A DNA stretch of 64,000 nt from UBA6522 sp963664945 (GCA_963664945.1 OY761822.1:3348001-3412000); one strand, 5' to 3'; positions 9,708 through 18,411 are shown, counted from the first letter of the stretch. The notes: generated by a model not told the origin, from the letters alone. Numbers and translations: made by a program.

Positions 9708-9730
9708 CTGCCGGACGAGGTAAGTTTCTG

Positions 9731-9766
9731 GCTGTCGTCCCGGTCCCCGCTGTCGTCCCGGTCCCC
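9731..9766. repeat. 18-bp perfect tandem duplication
   Basis: GCTGTCGTCCCGGTCCCC occurs twice head to tail (9731-9748 and 9749-9766) between the DUF6152 gene and the convergent gene at 9784. No function is evident. Confidence 0.85.
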
Positions 9767-9783
9767 AAGGCGCGTTCGCGCCC

Positions 9784-10326
9784 TCAGTTTCCCAGGCGAC
9801 GCCCCCCGTTTATCGGGTTTCCCTCTTCATCGGTAATCCACAGCGATTGCTGGAATTGAATCGGGGGAAACGAGTCGGCGCCAACGTTGCCCTCCGCAAT
9901 GAACAGGCTCCGGTCGTGATAGACGAATGACACGTAAATCTGGCGCCCGTCGGGATCGATCACGTTGATTTCGTAGGCATTGATGTTCTCGTACTCGCCG
10001 GCCTGGTCAAACACGACTTCTCCCAGTTGGCGATAGGGTTCCGCCGCATGATTGAACTCGCCCGCCATGTCGGCGATGTCGGATGGAAACTGCACGACGA
10101 GAATGCGATAGCGGCCCGCATCCTGTCTGGAGGAAAACGCGCGCGCAGCATGACTGGAGCCGTCTGCACTCACATACACTGCGTCCTGCTCAACAGGCGC
10201 CGTCGGGAAATTCACCCGAAAACGGTTTTCGGGGTTGATGTAGTCACTCCATTGCTGCCCAAGGGCGGGCAATGACGCAAGAACTACGGAAACGGCGGTC
10301 GCACCGAGGGTGAAACGCATATCCAT
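9784..10326 (-). CDS. Hypothetical exported protein
   Basis: Not recognised. The 180-residue product begins with a signal peptide (MDMRFTLGATAVSVVLASLPALGQ) followed by a compact domain containing NPENRFRVNFPTAPVEQ, YRILVVQFP and QIYVSFVYHDRSLFIAEGN. The pattern of a short aromatic strand followed by NFP recalls small exported proteins often annotated only as hypothetical. The gene converges with the DUF6152 gene and points away from hutC, so it is probably its own transcription unit. Confidence 0.7.
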   Translation of the reverse strand: MDMRFTLGATAVSVVLASLPALGQQWSDYINPENRFRVNFPTAPVEQDAVYVSADGSSHAARAFSSRQDAGRYRILVVQFPSDIADMAGEFNHAAEPYRQLGEVVFDQAGEYENINAYEINVIDPDGRQIYVSFVYHDRSLFIAEGNVGADSFPPIQFQQSLWITDEEGNPINGGRRLGN

Positions 10327-10491
10327 ACGCTATCGATATTGCTTGGCGGCAGGTTAGCACAGGGCAAAAAACCCGTCTATTTGAAGCCCTTTCAATTGGG
10401 ACGCATGGATCATTGGTGCAACAGGAAAGGCTGGGTGACCGGGACCTTGTTGGCGGGTCACAGGGGCGATGATTCGTGAGCGCCTTTGCAG

Positions 10492-10623
10492 CAGCAGTTC
10501 TCATTTTGGCGCCAAACGTCGCGACCGGGCATCCGACACGCCCTTATCCGGCGCAATCCGGGCCAAAACCACCGCCAGACCCACCCCCGGGGAGAGGGCG
10601 GACGGGCATAATGAGAATTGCTG
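10492..10623 (-). mobile_element. MITE-like element, copy 1 (132 bp)
   Basis: The element starts CAGCAGTTCTCATT (10492-10505) and ends AATGAGAATTGCTG (10610-10623), 14-bp inverted ends with one mismatch. The 9-bp sequence CCTTTGCAG directly flanks both sides (10483-10491 and 10624-10632), a perfect target duplication. It has no coding capacity. A second copy of exactly the same length lies at 15673-15804 in the opposite orientation, with clear similarity along much of its length. A partner transposase is not present in the window. Confidence 0.85.
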
Positions 10624-10667
10624 CCTTTGCAGCCTGCGAATTGAAAAGAACGACGGCATGGAATAAC

Positions 10668-10681
10668 CTGTATAGACAACC
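10668..10681. promoter_or_regulatory. Candidate HutC operator upstream of hutC
   Basis: CCTGTATAGACAAC lies 56 bp upstream of the hutC start and matches 12 of 14 positions of the CTTGTATATACAAC site in front of the TonB receptor. Autoregulation by HutC is common in the family; binding here is inferred. Confidence 0.55.
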
Positions 10682-10736
10682 TCCTGCAGCCGGCCAGGTG
10701 ACGGCGGCCATCGCGAAAGGATGCGGCAGTTCCCAG

Positions 10737-11510
10737 ATGACCTCGACCCCAAAGCCACGCTATCAGCAACTCAAGGAGCAGATCATCTCCCGAATCTCCA
10801 GTGGAGATCTGCGACCGCAGGACCGCGTTCCATCCGAACACGAACTTGTGGGGTCCGCTGGCGTGTCACGCATGACGGCAAATCGTGCATTGCGTGAACT
10901 GACTGACGAGGGTTACGTCGAGCGCGTGGCCGGCGTCGGCACCTTCGTGGCAGACCTTAAGGCAGCGTCGCATCTGCTCGAAGTACGCAATATCGCCGAC
11001 GAGATCAGTATGCGGGGCCACGAACACCGAGCGGCCGTTATCGACCTCGAGGCGCGTCGCGTGGCGCCGGAGATTGCGGACCTGCTTCATGTTGCTTCAG
11101 GATCGATAGTCAACCACGTGTTCCTGGTTCACTTTGAGAACGATATTCCCATTCAAGTTGAAGATCGGTATGTAACTATCAATTTTTCAAAGGATTTTCT
11201 TGTGCAGGATTTTCAAAGCATTACGCCAAGCGCGTACCTCAGCAAGATATCTCCGCTGCAGGAAGCCGAGCATGTCGTTCGGGCGAAAATGCCCGGTTCG
11301 CGCATCAGGCGGCTCCTGGCGATGGAGGCGGATGAACCTTGCCTGGTGGTCACACGGCGAACTTGGGTGAACGCCAGGCCGGTCAGCTTCGCGCGTCTAC
11401 ATCACCCCGGAAACCGGTTCGAACTGGCAGGGCGCTACCGGCCACCCGGCTTCGCCGGGAGCCACCCGCAAGACTCAAACGTTGTTGAACTCAGGAATTT
11501 CGATCGATGA
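10737..11510 (+). CDS. hutC: HutC-type GntR-family repressor
   Basis: Predicted 257-residue cytoplasmic repressor that releases DNA when it binds urocanate or a related ligand. The N-terminal winged helix reads YQQLKEQIISRISSGDL, VPSEHELV, VSRMTANRALRELTDEGYVERV, closely matching HutC proteins. The C-terminal UTRA effector domain contains VNHVFLVHFENDIPIQVEDRYV and PCLVVTRRTWV. The ATG at 10737 is chosen because homology starts immediately after it and the longer open frame crosses a MITE. Its stop overlaps the ATG of the following DUF6152-like gene (ATGA), so the two are coupled. Likely targets are its own promoter and the TonB/DUF6152 divergent promoter. Confidence 0.9.
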   Translation: MTSTPKPRYQQLKEQIISRISSGDLRPQDRVPSEHELVGSAGVSRMTANRALRELTDEGYVERVAGVGTFVADLKAASHLLEVRNIADEISMRGHEHRAAVIDLEARRVAPEIADLLHVASGSIVNHVFLVHFENDIPIQVEDRYVTINFSKDFLVQDFQSITPSAYLSKISPLQEAEHVVRAKMPGSRIRRLLAMEADEPCLVVTRRTWVNARPVSFARLHHPGNRFELAGRYRPPGFAGSHPQDSNVVELRNFDR

Positions 11511-12625
11511 ATGCTTCCGCACAACGAGCAATCAATGCGCCAACAGGCAAGATACTTCAGGCGACGTGCCGCCTCGCAGAGGTACTCCACTCAAGACTGG
11601 TGAGGATCGACTGCCTGATTTCGGTTGGCACGCTGATATTTCTTCTCGGCATTGGCTCATCCGGCTTCGCGCACCACAGCTACATTCGCATAGACCGCAA
11701 CGTGATCGTCGCTTTCGAGGCCACGGTAGTGGACTTTGACTGGCGTAACCCGCACGTCTATTTTCGGGTGGCCACCGAGAACGAGGACGGAGAACGTGCC
11801 GAATGGGAAATCGAGTCCGGCAGCACGCCGATCCTCGCACACAGCGGCTGGTCGGCGGACTCGCTCAAACCCGGTGATGTCATCCAGCTTCGCGTGCATC
11901 CGGAGCAGGGCAGCGGCCGACGATACGCGCTGCTGGAGTCTCTGACGACCGCGGACGGCACGGTTCTCAGGCAGGGTATTCTTCCGTCGAAGGCGACCGA
12001 GACCACGACCGACATCAGCGGTATCTGGAAGTCGCGTCTCGAACCCGACGCACCGATCGAAGTCCTGAGCGGCTTGTTCGCCGAGTTCATGACGGTTCCT
12101 GTGACTGAAACAGGCCAGGAGTCCATCGATGTCTACGATCATGATCGGGAAAATCCGAATGCGGTTTGCTACGGCTACGGCCTGGTCGCGGGACTGACGT
12201 CACCGCATTACCTCAACGAGATCGAAATTCTCGATGACCGCGTCATCATTCGCGACGAGTGGTTTGACGCCGAACGCGTCGTGCATACGGACGGGCGAGG
12301 GCATCCCGAAGACGGCGAGGGCACGCGGCTTGGCCACTCGATCGGTCATTGGGAGGGCGATACGCTCGTGGTCGACACGCGGCTCTTCGCACCGCACCGC
12401 TCGCCCTACGGTATCGGTCTGGCTTCAGGAACGGACAAGCACGTCGTCGAACGCTACACGTTGAACGACGACGGCCGGAGCCTGACGCTCGAAGTGTTCA
12501 TCGAGGATCCCGAATACCTCGCCGAAAGCTTCAGCGGCACCCTGAACTGGGACTACACGCCTGACTTCGATTTCTACCGCTATGACTGCGATCCGGAGGT
12601 CGCCACACGGTTCAGCCTTCCGTAG
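11507..12625 (+). CDS. Exported DUF6152-like two-domain protein
   Basis: Function unknown. This 372-residue paralogue of the 8186 gene has a hydrophobic export signal (VGTLIFLLGIGSSGFA) before HHS, the N-module with VVDFDWRNPHVYF and KPGDVIQL, and the C-module with AVCYGYG, VVHTDGRGHP, LGHSIGHWEGDTLVVDT, VVERYTL and FYRYDC. The ATG overlaps the hutC stop by one base, so it is translationally coupled to hutC. An N-terminal extension of about 35 residues before the signal is unusual; an internal start is possible. Regulation by HutC is likely through the shared promoter. Confidence 0.78.
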   Translation: MNASAQRAINAPTGKILQATCRLAEVLHSRLVRIDCLISVGTLIFLLGIGSSGFAHHSYIRIDRNVIVAFEATVVDFDWRNPHVYFRVATENEDGERAEWEIESGSTPILAHSGWSADSLKPGDVIQLRVHPEQGSGRRYALLESLTTADGTVLRQGILPSKATETTTDISGIWKSRLEPDAPIEVLSGLFAEFMTVPVTETGQESIDVYDHDRENPNAVCYGYGLVAGLTSPHYLNEIEILDDRVIIRDEWFDAERVVHTDGRGHPEDGEGTRLGHSIGHWEGDTLVVDTRLFAPHRSPYGIGLASGTDKHVVERYTLNDDGRSLTLEVFIEDPEYLAESFSGTLNWDYTPDFDFYRYDCDPEVATRFSLP

Positions 12626-12723
12626 AGCGTCTCGGCGCCTTTCGATAAACCAGTTCTCAGGGAATTGATACCGGTTCTTGTCGATCCCGGTGCCGCACAC
12701 TTGGAATTGCCGCGCCGGTCAGC

Positions 12724-14706
12724 TTACGTCGACTCTTCCTGGAAAAACGCGATGGCGCGGTCGAGGCTTTCGCGGTCTCCGACCAGCACCACCGTATCGC
12801 CGGGTTCGTAACGGAAATCCAGGTCGCGGCGGTAGTATGGTTGCCCGTCCCGGACCACGGCAATTTGCACGGCCCCGGTTTTGCGCCGCAGTTTCAGCAA
12901 CCTGGCGCTCTCGCCGATGACTCTGGAACCGTCCCCGATTTCGACCAGTTCCAAGGCGTCGTGAATGCCCAGGTGCTTGATCGCATCGAGCCGCAGGTTG
13001 GGTTCCGCCGTGCCGCGCAACAGCCCGTAGTGTTCGGTCCGGACCGCCTCGGCCTCCTGCCAGATCAGGTTGATGGGGATGCGATAACTCTCCAGCGCCC
13101 TGGCGAACAGCTCGATGGAGGCCTCGAACTCCTCCACCACCACGTCATTGGCGCCTACGGACATCAGTTCATCGATCGAACTGATGTAGCGTGTGCGAAC
13201 GACGATATGGGCTGAAGGGTTGAGATCACGGGCGACAACGACTCCACGGCTCTCTTCCGCCGGCGCGGATATCGCGAAAACGATGACTCGGGCGTGCCGT
13301 GCGCCCACGTGATCGAGGACGGCGGGCTGGGTGCCGTCGCCGAACGTGACGGGTATCCCGTCCTGCCGTGCTCGGCGCACCAGTTCGGCGTCGTGCTCCA
13401 CGACGGCGCATTCAATTCCCGCCGCATCGAGAACCCGAGCCAGGTAGCGACCAGCGACACCGTACCCGACGATCACCGTATGGTCGGACATGCTACCGGA
13501 TGCGTCGCCGTCGAGGTCGCCGCTCGGTTTCAATCGTTTGCCGGACGGCGCGATGCGTTCGGCGATGGGCCGGGCGGCGCGAATCATGAAGGGAGTTGCC
13601 ATCATGGAAAGCACGGCAGCGCTTAGGAACAACTGGTAGTCGCCCTCCCGGAACAGTCCAAGGGGCAGACCCACGGCCGCCAGCAGGATCGAGAACTCAC
13701 CGACCTGCGCCAGGCTCAGGCCGCTGATCAGCGCAGTGGAAAGCGACGCACCCACCGCCAGCACCGACACCACCACCAGCAGTAGTTTGAGCGCGATCAG
13801 ACCGATGAGAATGGGCAAGAGCACGTCAAGTTGTGTCAAAAGCACAGACACATCCAGCAACATGCCGATCGAGATGAAGAAAATGCCGCTGAACACCGCC
13901 CGGAAGGGCAGTACGTCCGACAGCGCCTGCAGACCGTATTCCGACTCCGAGATGATGAGGCCGGCGATGAAGGCGCCTATGGCGATGGAAAACCCGGCCG
14001 ATGCGGTGACCACGGTCGTGCCGATACCAAAGAACCCGACGCACAGCGTGAACAGGTCGCGGTCGCGGAAGAGCACGATCCGGTCCAGCGTCCGCTTCAC
14101 GATGAACCGCCCGCCCATTACCAGCACGGTCATGATGACCAGGCCGCGCAGGAACTGCATCCCTACCGCGCCCATGTCGGCGGCGCCTATGCCGGCCAGA
14201 ACGGGCAGCAGGAGAATGAGCGGCAGCACGCACAGATCCTGAAACAGCAGGATGGAGATGACCGAGCGGCCGTGAGCCGAGTCCAGTTCGGCGCGGTCCG
14301 CATACAACTTGGTGACGATGGCCGTGGATGACAAGGCGGCAATGGCGCCGTAGAAGATGGCCTGGCCGGCCGGAATGCCGAAAGCGATGGCCAGCCCCGC
14401 GACACAAAGCAGCGTCGTGCCTACCTGCAACGATCCGCCGATGAATACGGATCTGGCCCACTGACGGACGTGGGACAGTGACAGTTCAAGCCCCACCGCA
14501 AAGAGCAGAAGGGCAACGCCGAGTTCGGCGAGGAATTCGACTTCCTCGGTATTGCCGATCAAGCCGAGGCCGCTGGGTCCCACAAGGACGCCCGCAACAA
14601 GGAAACCCACCACGGAAGGAATCGACGCGCGATGAGCCAGCGCGACGATGGGAATCGCCATGCCCACAAGCAGGGTCAGATCGATGAGAAGCGAGAATTC
14701 GTGCAT
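12724..14706 (-). CDS. KefB-type monovalent cation:proton antiporter with TrkA domains
   Basis: Predicted 660-residue inner-membrane CPA2 transporter for K+ or Na+ against H+. About twelve hydrophobic segments include GFLVAGVLVGPSGLG and ELGVALLLFAVGLELS. They are followed by a TrkA-N nucleotide-binding domain (VIVGYGVAGRYLARVLD, then VEHD) and a TrkA-C domain near the end. The start at 14706 is chosen because homology begins at MHEFSLLIDLTLLVG; the frame upstream has 29 extra residues without a signal. It diverges from the VOC gene and has no obvious link with the catabolic locus. Confidence 0.92.
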   Translation of the reverse strand: MHEFSLLIDLTLLVGMAIPIVALAHRASIPSVVGFLVAGVLVGPSGLGLIGNTEEVEFLAELGVALLLFAVGLELSLSHVRQWARSVFIGGSLQVGTTLLCVAGLAIAFGIPAGQAIFYGAIAALSSTAIVTKLYADRAELDSAHGRSVISILLFQDLCVLPLILLLPVLAGIGAADMGAVGMQFLRGLVIMTVLVMGGRFIVKRTLDRIVLFRDRDLFTLCVGFFGIGTTVVTASAGFSIAIGAFIAGLIISESEYGLQALSDVLPFRAVFSGIFFISIGMLLDVSVLLTQLDVLLPILIGLIALKLLLVVVSVLAVGASLSTALISGLSLAQVGEFSILLAAVGLPLGLFREGDYQLFLSAAVLSMMATPFMIRAARPIAERIAPSGKRLKPSGDLDGDASGSMSDHTVIVGYGVAGRYLARVLDAAGIECAVVEHDAELVRRARQDGIPVTFGDGTQPAVLDHVGARHARVIVFAISAPAEESRGVVVARDLNPSAHIVVRTRYISSIDELMSVGANDVVVEEFEASIELFARALESYRIPINLIWQEAEAVRTEHYGLLRGTAEPNLRLDAIKHLGIHDALELVEIGDGSRVIGESARLLKLRRKTGAVQIAVVRDGQPYYRRDLDFRYEPGDTVVLVGDRESLDRAIAFFQEEST

Positions 14707-14795
14707 GGGCCGGGAGTCCAATTCTCCAGCATTCAACACTACCGATAATTCCTCATATATGGAATCATCATGGATACTCAAGAAAGGAGCCAATC

Positions 14796-15275
14796 ATGCG
14801 CGGTTTAACAATCTTCTCCAGCGGCGCACTCGTCGCGATACTGCTTCAGACGGCCTTCGCCCAGATGAACCCGGGCGTCATTCAACTCAATCACGTGGGC
14901 GTTGCGGTTGCGGACATGGACGAATCCATCGCGTTTTACACAGAGACGATGGGTTACGAGGAAGCGTTTCGCGTAACCAGTGACGCCGATGAGCCCTTCC
15001 TGGTCTACCTGCGCGTGAGCGAGAGCACGTTCGTCGAACTGACGCGAGCGAACGAGAACACTCAGCCCGGACTCAGCCACTTCGGGGTTCAGGTCGCAGA
15101 CATGGAATCGGTCAAGGCGATGTACGAGGGCCGCGGCGCCGAGCCGAGCGAGACGCGCCGGGGCAGCACCCAGGCGATTCTGTCGAACATCTTCGATCCG
15201 CAGGGCGTGCGTATCGAGTTGTCGGAGTATCCGCCCGATTCCCTGCAGGGCCAGGCGCTGGCGGGCGATATCTAG
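14796..15275 (+). CDS. Exported VOC (glyoxalase/dioxygenase-fold) protein
   Basis: A 159-residue vicinal-oxygen-chelate protein: LNHVGVAVADMDESIAFYTETMGYEE opens the first beta-alpha-beta-beta-beta module, and LSHFGVQVADMESVKAMYEGRG with FDPQGVRIELSEYP forms the second. The H of LNHVGV, the E of FVELTR, the H of LSHFGV and the E of RIELSE could be metal ligands. A signal peptide (MRGLTIFSSGALVAILLQTAFA) predicts periplasmic location, unusual for the family. An AGGAG ribosome site precedes the ATG. Substrate unknown; lyase, dioxygenase and binding roles are all possible. Confidence 0.85.
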   Translation: MRGLTIFSSGALVAILLQTAFAQMNPGVIQLNHVGVAVADMDESIAFYTETMGYEEAFRVTSDADEPFLVYLRVSESTFVELTRANENTQPGLSHFGVQVADMESVKAMYEGRGAEPSETRRGSTQAILSNIFDPQGVRIELSEYPPDSLQGQALAGDI

Positions 15276-15933
15276 CGAGGCTCCGCCTCATTCCGACGAG
15301 GAAGGACAACGACTCGCCGCGCAAAACTTGACTCAACTGTAAACATCAATCCGGCTCAAGGATTCTAGTCTGTCGCCCGGCAATGCCCAATACCGCAACA
15401 GCGAATTCGTGTGTGATCTTCCCATTGTCGGCGGCAGGATAGATCGTCGCGCCGAAACCGGTATCGGACAGCGCCTCGCGTCGGCACTTGTCCGCGATTC
15501 AGGCGGCCACTCGCTCAGGGCAGATAAGCTCCTGGGGCGCGATTTCACGCGAAGATGCCTACCTGCAACGCAAGTTCGGAACTCGGTATTCGGCCTACAA
15601 GAAAAAAGTCCGTCGATGGTTGTAGCCGCGAATCACATAATGGTTCGTTACTGGTAGAACGCCGTCGCCGGTCAGCAATTCTCATTGTGCCCTTCACCCC
15701 TCTCCGCGGGATGGTCCTGGCGGTCGAATTGGCCCGGATTGAGCCGGGAAATGAGACCGTTATGCGCTTGAAAGTGAAGTCAGGCGCCAAAATGAGAATT
15801 GCTGGTCGCCAGTCGAGGCTGTTTCGGTCCCACGGCAGCCCGCCAATGATACAGCCCGCCAATGAAATTGCCTCGGCGCCGTGCAAGGCTTAACCTGTGA
15901 TGGCAACCGCGCAGCATAAGTCACGGGAACAAA
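15276..15933. other. Gene-free stretch with a MITE
   Basis: This 658-bp interval between the VOC and nuclease genes carries no convincing gene on either strand. The only structured sequence seen is the 132-bp MITE-like element at 15673-15804. Short open frames present here lack ribosome sites and recognisable domains. Confidence 0.65.
15673..15804 (+). mobile_element. MITE-like element, copy 2 (132 bp)
   Basis: Perfect 14-bp inverted ends CAGCAATTCTCATT (15673-15686) and AATGAGAATTGCTG (15791-15804) bound an element exactly as long as copy 1. Flanking 9-mers GTCGCCGGT (15664-15672) and GTCGCCAGT (15805-15813) differ at one base, consistent with an ageing 9-bp target duplication. Internal blocks such as CCTGGCGGT, TTGGCCCGGATT and GGCGCCAAAATGAGAA are shared with copy 1 read on the opposite strand. 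No coding capacity. Confidence 0.85.
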
Positions 15934-16611
15934 ATGAAACTAGGCCTATTTCCGGGCATTTTGAGCATTTTCTGCTGTTGCGGTGCGGTCTGGGCCCAGA
16001 GTTCGGTCACGGCGCGGGTGACGGACGTCTACGACGGCGACACGTTTACCGTGGATGCGGAAGTCTGGCCCGACATTGGCTGGTCCGGCAGCGTGCGGGT
16101 CAGAAACGTGGACACTCCGGAAATCAGGGGCGATTGCGATCTGGAGAAGCGCCTGGCGGTCGCCGCCCGGGACTATGTCCGGGAATTGTTGATCGATGAA
16201 GCGGTCACCCTCACCGAGGTGGACAATGACTTGTACGGAGGGCGCGTGCTGGCACACGTCCAACTGAAGGACGGCGAAAACCTGGCCGACTTGTTGATTG
16301 CCAACGGCCATGGCCGGCCCTACGACGGCGGTACCCGGCAGAGCTGGTGCGACGAAGCCATCGAAGTCCCGGTGAGCCGACCTCCCCAAGGCCGGAGGGC
16401 ATCCTCGGCAGGCAACGCCGCAGCGTCGAGCAACAATGTCGACGCGCGTGCGGGTTCAACCGATGATCCGCTGGCGCTCTACGACGATAACGGCAACGGG
16501 CGCATCACCTGCGCCGAAGCCGGCGCCCACGGAATCGCGCCTGTCCGACGAAATCATCCGGCTTATCCCCACATGACTGACGGGGACGGCGACGGCGTGG
16601 TTTGCGAATGA
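15934..16611 (+). CDS. Secreted thermonuclease-like protein with excalibur domain
   Basis: A 225-residue staphylococcal-nuclease-fold protein. A signal peptide (MKLGLFPGILSIFCCCGAVWA) precedes the SNase domain, with VTDVYDGDTFTVDAEV (metal aspartates), RVRNVDTPEI, LYGGRVLAHV and LADLLIANGHGRPY. A low-complexity linker leads to a C-terminal calcium-binding-like excalibur motif, DGDGDGVVCE. Such proteins degrade extracellular or periplasmic DNA/RNA. The gene stands alone on the + strand. Confidence 0.88.
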   Translation: MKLGLFPGILSIFCCCGAVWAQSSVTARVTDVYDGDTFTVDAEVWPDIGWSGSVRVRNVDTPEIRGDCDLEKRLAVAARDYVRELLIDEAVTLTEVDNDLYGGRVLAHVQLKDGENLADLLIANGHGRPYDGGTRQSWCDEAIEVPVSRPPQGRRASSAGNAAASSNNVDARAGSTDDPLALYDDNGNGRITCAEAGAHGIAPVRRNHPAYPHMTDGDGDGVVCE

Positions 16612-16640
16612 GTGACGGGCGAGGCGCCGACTCCCTTACG

Positions 16641-16666
16641 GCACAGTCGCGTCGCACAGTCGCGTC
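16641..16666. repeat. 13-bp perfect tandem duplication
   Basis: GCACAGTCGCGTC is repeated twice without spacer (16641-16653, 16654-16666) between the nuclease and esterase genes. No function is evident. Confidence 0.8.
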
Positions 16667-16773
16667 GGCTGAAGTGGAGGGCGCATTCCGGCGTGAGGTG
16701 GTCTCGCTGCCGGCTGGAGCGGCGCTATCATGAAAACTGATCCGATAGAACGGCCTGTCACGAGGAGCCTTCC

Positions 16774-17634
16774 ATGACCGCAACGCAAGAGAACCTTTCC
16801 AGAGTTCAGTTTGAGCAATATGTTTCAGTCGCTTTGGCGCTTGCCTTGTTCGCTGCCGCGCCCCTCGCCCAGGACGACCCGGAGCAGCCTCCCGTCCCGG
16901 AGCCTTCGGCCCTGATCGACTACGCCACTGTCGAGGGCGTCACATTGCGTGCCCACGTCTTCGAGGCCCGGACGGGTGAGGCACCGCACCCGGCCATCCT
17001 GTTCTACTTCGGCGGCGGTTGGACGGGTGGAAATCCTCAACAGTTCTATCCCTTTGCCGAACCACTCGCCGAACTGGGATTCGTCGCCATTTCGATGGAG
17101 TATCGCGTCCGCGGCAGGCACGACAGCACTATCCCGGACAGCATGGCGGACGCGTTCGCCGCCTTTCGATGGGCACACGAGAATGCCGGCGAACTGGGCA
17201 TCGATCCGGAGCGCATTGTCGTCAGTGGCGGTTCGGCCGGCGGGCACCTTGCGGCCGCCGTCGGCACGATTGCCGAGCATCCGCAGTACAGTCCTTCGGC
17301 CATGGTTCTCTACAATCCCGTGACCGACGTGCGGGGCCTCACCAACACACAACGATTGAACGACCTGATCGGTGGCGATGCTGCAGCCGTGTCGCCGACG
17401 GAGCACATCGAGGCCGGTGCGCCCCGAACCATCATTTTTCACGGCGAAGACGACACCACCGTACCCATTACGCAGAGCGAGGCGTTCTGCGAGAAAATGA
17501 CCGCCGTGGGGAGTCAATGCGAGCTAAGCCGCTTCGCGGGCGTTGGCCATGGATTCTTCAATGCCCGACTGCCGGCTTTCGAACCGGTGCTGATGGAAAC
17601 CGTTCGTTTCCTTGGCCCCGAGCTTCAGGAGTGA
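16774..17634 (+). CDS. Exported alpha/beta hydrolase (esterase/lipase)
   Basis: A 286-residue alpha/beta-hydrolase of the acetyl-esterase type. The oxyanion-hole region FYFGGGWTGG replaces the usual HGGG, the nucleophile motif is GGSAGG, the acid lies near HGEDDTTVP, and the catalytic histidine is in GVGHGFF. A hydrophobic leader ending near APLAQ indicates export. A GAGG ribosome site precedes the ATG. It probably cleaves short acyl esters, perhaps deacetylating carbohydrates given nearby sulfatases; that link is inference. The PepSY gene follows closely. Confidence 0.88.
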   Translation: MTATQENLSRVQFEQYVSVALALALFAAAPLAQDDPEQPPVPEPSALIDYATVEGVTLRAHVFEARTGEAPHPAILFYFGGGWTGGNPQQFYPFAEPLAELGFVAISMEYRVRGRHDSTIPDSMADAFAAFRWAHENAGELGIDPERIVVSGGSAGGHLAAAVGTIAEHPQYSPSAMVLYNPVTDVRGLTNTQRLNDLIGGDAAAVSPTEHIEAGAPRTIIFHGEDDTTVPITQSEAFCEKMTAVGSQCELSRFAGVGHGFFNARLPAFEPVLMETVRFLGPELQE

Positions 17635-17653
17635 CTGCAAGGGCCAATACCCC

Positions 17654-18391
17654 GTGACGGCTCCCCGCAGGCGAAAGTGGCTTGATCAGCCGCAGAATGT
17701 TCCCTTTCGCCGCGCTCTGTACCTGATTCACCTTTGGGTCGGGATCGCGGCCGGCCTCTACATTCTCATGATCAGCCTGTCCGGGAGCGCTGTCGTATTT
17801 CGGCGCGAATTCACCCGCTGGTTCATGCCGCCAGACGGCAATTTCGAGGCCGGTTACCCTGTGGTGCTGCGCGTCATGGAGTGGCTGGTCGATCTGCACA
17901 ACAACCTTCTGGCAGGATCCGTGGGACGCGACGTCAACGGCGTGTTTGCCATTCTGCTGATGGTCATGGTGCTGACGGGCGCCGTGATCTGGTGGCCCGG
18001 CCGGCGGCGCTGGTCCCGCAGCGTGATCGTCGTGCGGCCCTCCCGGACGCGGCGTTTTTTCTGGCATCTTCACAGCGCGGCCGGACTGTGGGGCTTCATC
18101 CTGCTGTTCGGCTGGGCGATTACGGGCATCTATTTTGCCTTTCCCGAGCCCTTCGAGTGGTTCTTCAATTCCTTCGATAACGATCCAACGGATTTTCAAC
18201 GGCCCGGCGAAGGGATCCTGTTGCTCCTCATCGACTGGCATTTCGGCCGCTTCGGCGGACTCGGCATTCGCATTCTCTGGGTCGTCCTGGGCCTCCTGCC
18301 CGCAATACTCTTTTGTACGGGTTTCGTGGTGTGGTGGAAGCGGATACGGATCGGGCAGCCCGCCAGAGGTCAGGAACGCCAACGCGGTTAG
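17654..18391 (+). CDS. PepSY-associated transmembrane protein (PiuB-like)
   Basis: Inner-membrane protein of about 245 residues with four hydrophobic helices: LYLIHLWVGIAAGLYILMIS, VFAILLMVMVLTGAVIWW, WGFILLFGWAITGIYFAF and ILWVVLGLLPAILFCTGFVVWW. Conserved histidines in LIHLWVG, DLHNN and WHLHSAAG are typical of PepSY-TM proteins, which are often linked to reduction or uptake of iron complexes. The GTG at 17654 is chosen because an earlier start would overlap the esterase end; the choice is uncertain. It converges with the fusion gene at 18412. Confidence 0.82.
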   Translation: MTAPRRRKWLDQPQNVPFRRALYLIHLWVGIAAGLYILMISLSGSAVVFRREFTRWFMPPDGNFEAGYPVVLRVMEWLVDLHNNLLAGSVGRDVNGVFAILLMVMVLTGAVIWWPGRRRWSRSVIVVRPSRTRRFFWHLHSAAGLWGFILLFGWAITGIYFAFPEPFEWFFNSFDNDPTDFQRPGEGILLLLIDWHFGRFGGLGIRILWVVLGLLPAILFCTGFVVWWKRIRIGQPARGQERQRG

Positions 18392-18411
18392 CCGGACTGC
18401 CAGGCAGCCCG

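Larger units (their letters stand above)
10327..10736. other. Gene-free stretch upstream of hutC
   Basis: This 410-bp interval holds a MITE-like element at 10492-10623 with its target duplications and a HutC-like operator at 10668-10681. An open frame runs through it into hutC but crosses the inserted element and is not thought to be coding. Nothing else recognisable is seen. Confidence 0.7.

Noticed and set aside
10476..10736. N-terminal extension of the HutC frame
   Set aside because: It crosses the inserted MITE and an operator, and HutC homology starts at 10737.
15277..15289. GAGGC/GCCTC hairpin as a terminator of the VOC gene
   Set aside because: Only five base pairs and no T-run.
15555..15893. 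112-residue frame through the second MITE
   Set aside because: It spans the element and has no homology or ribosome site.
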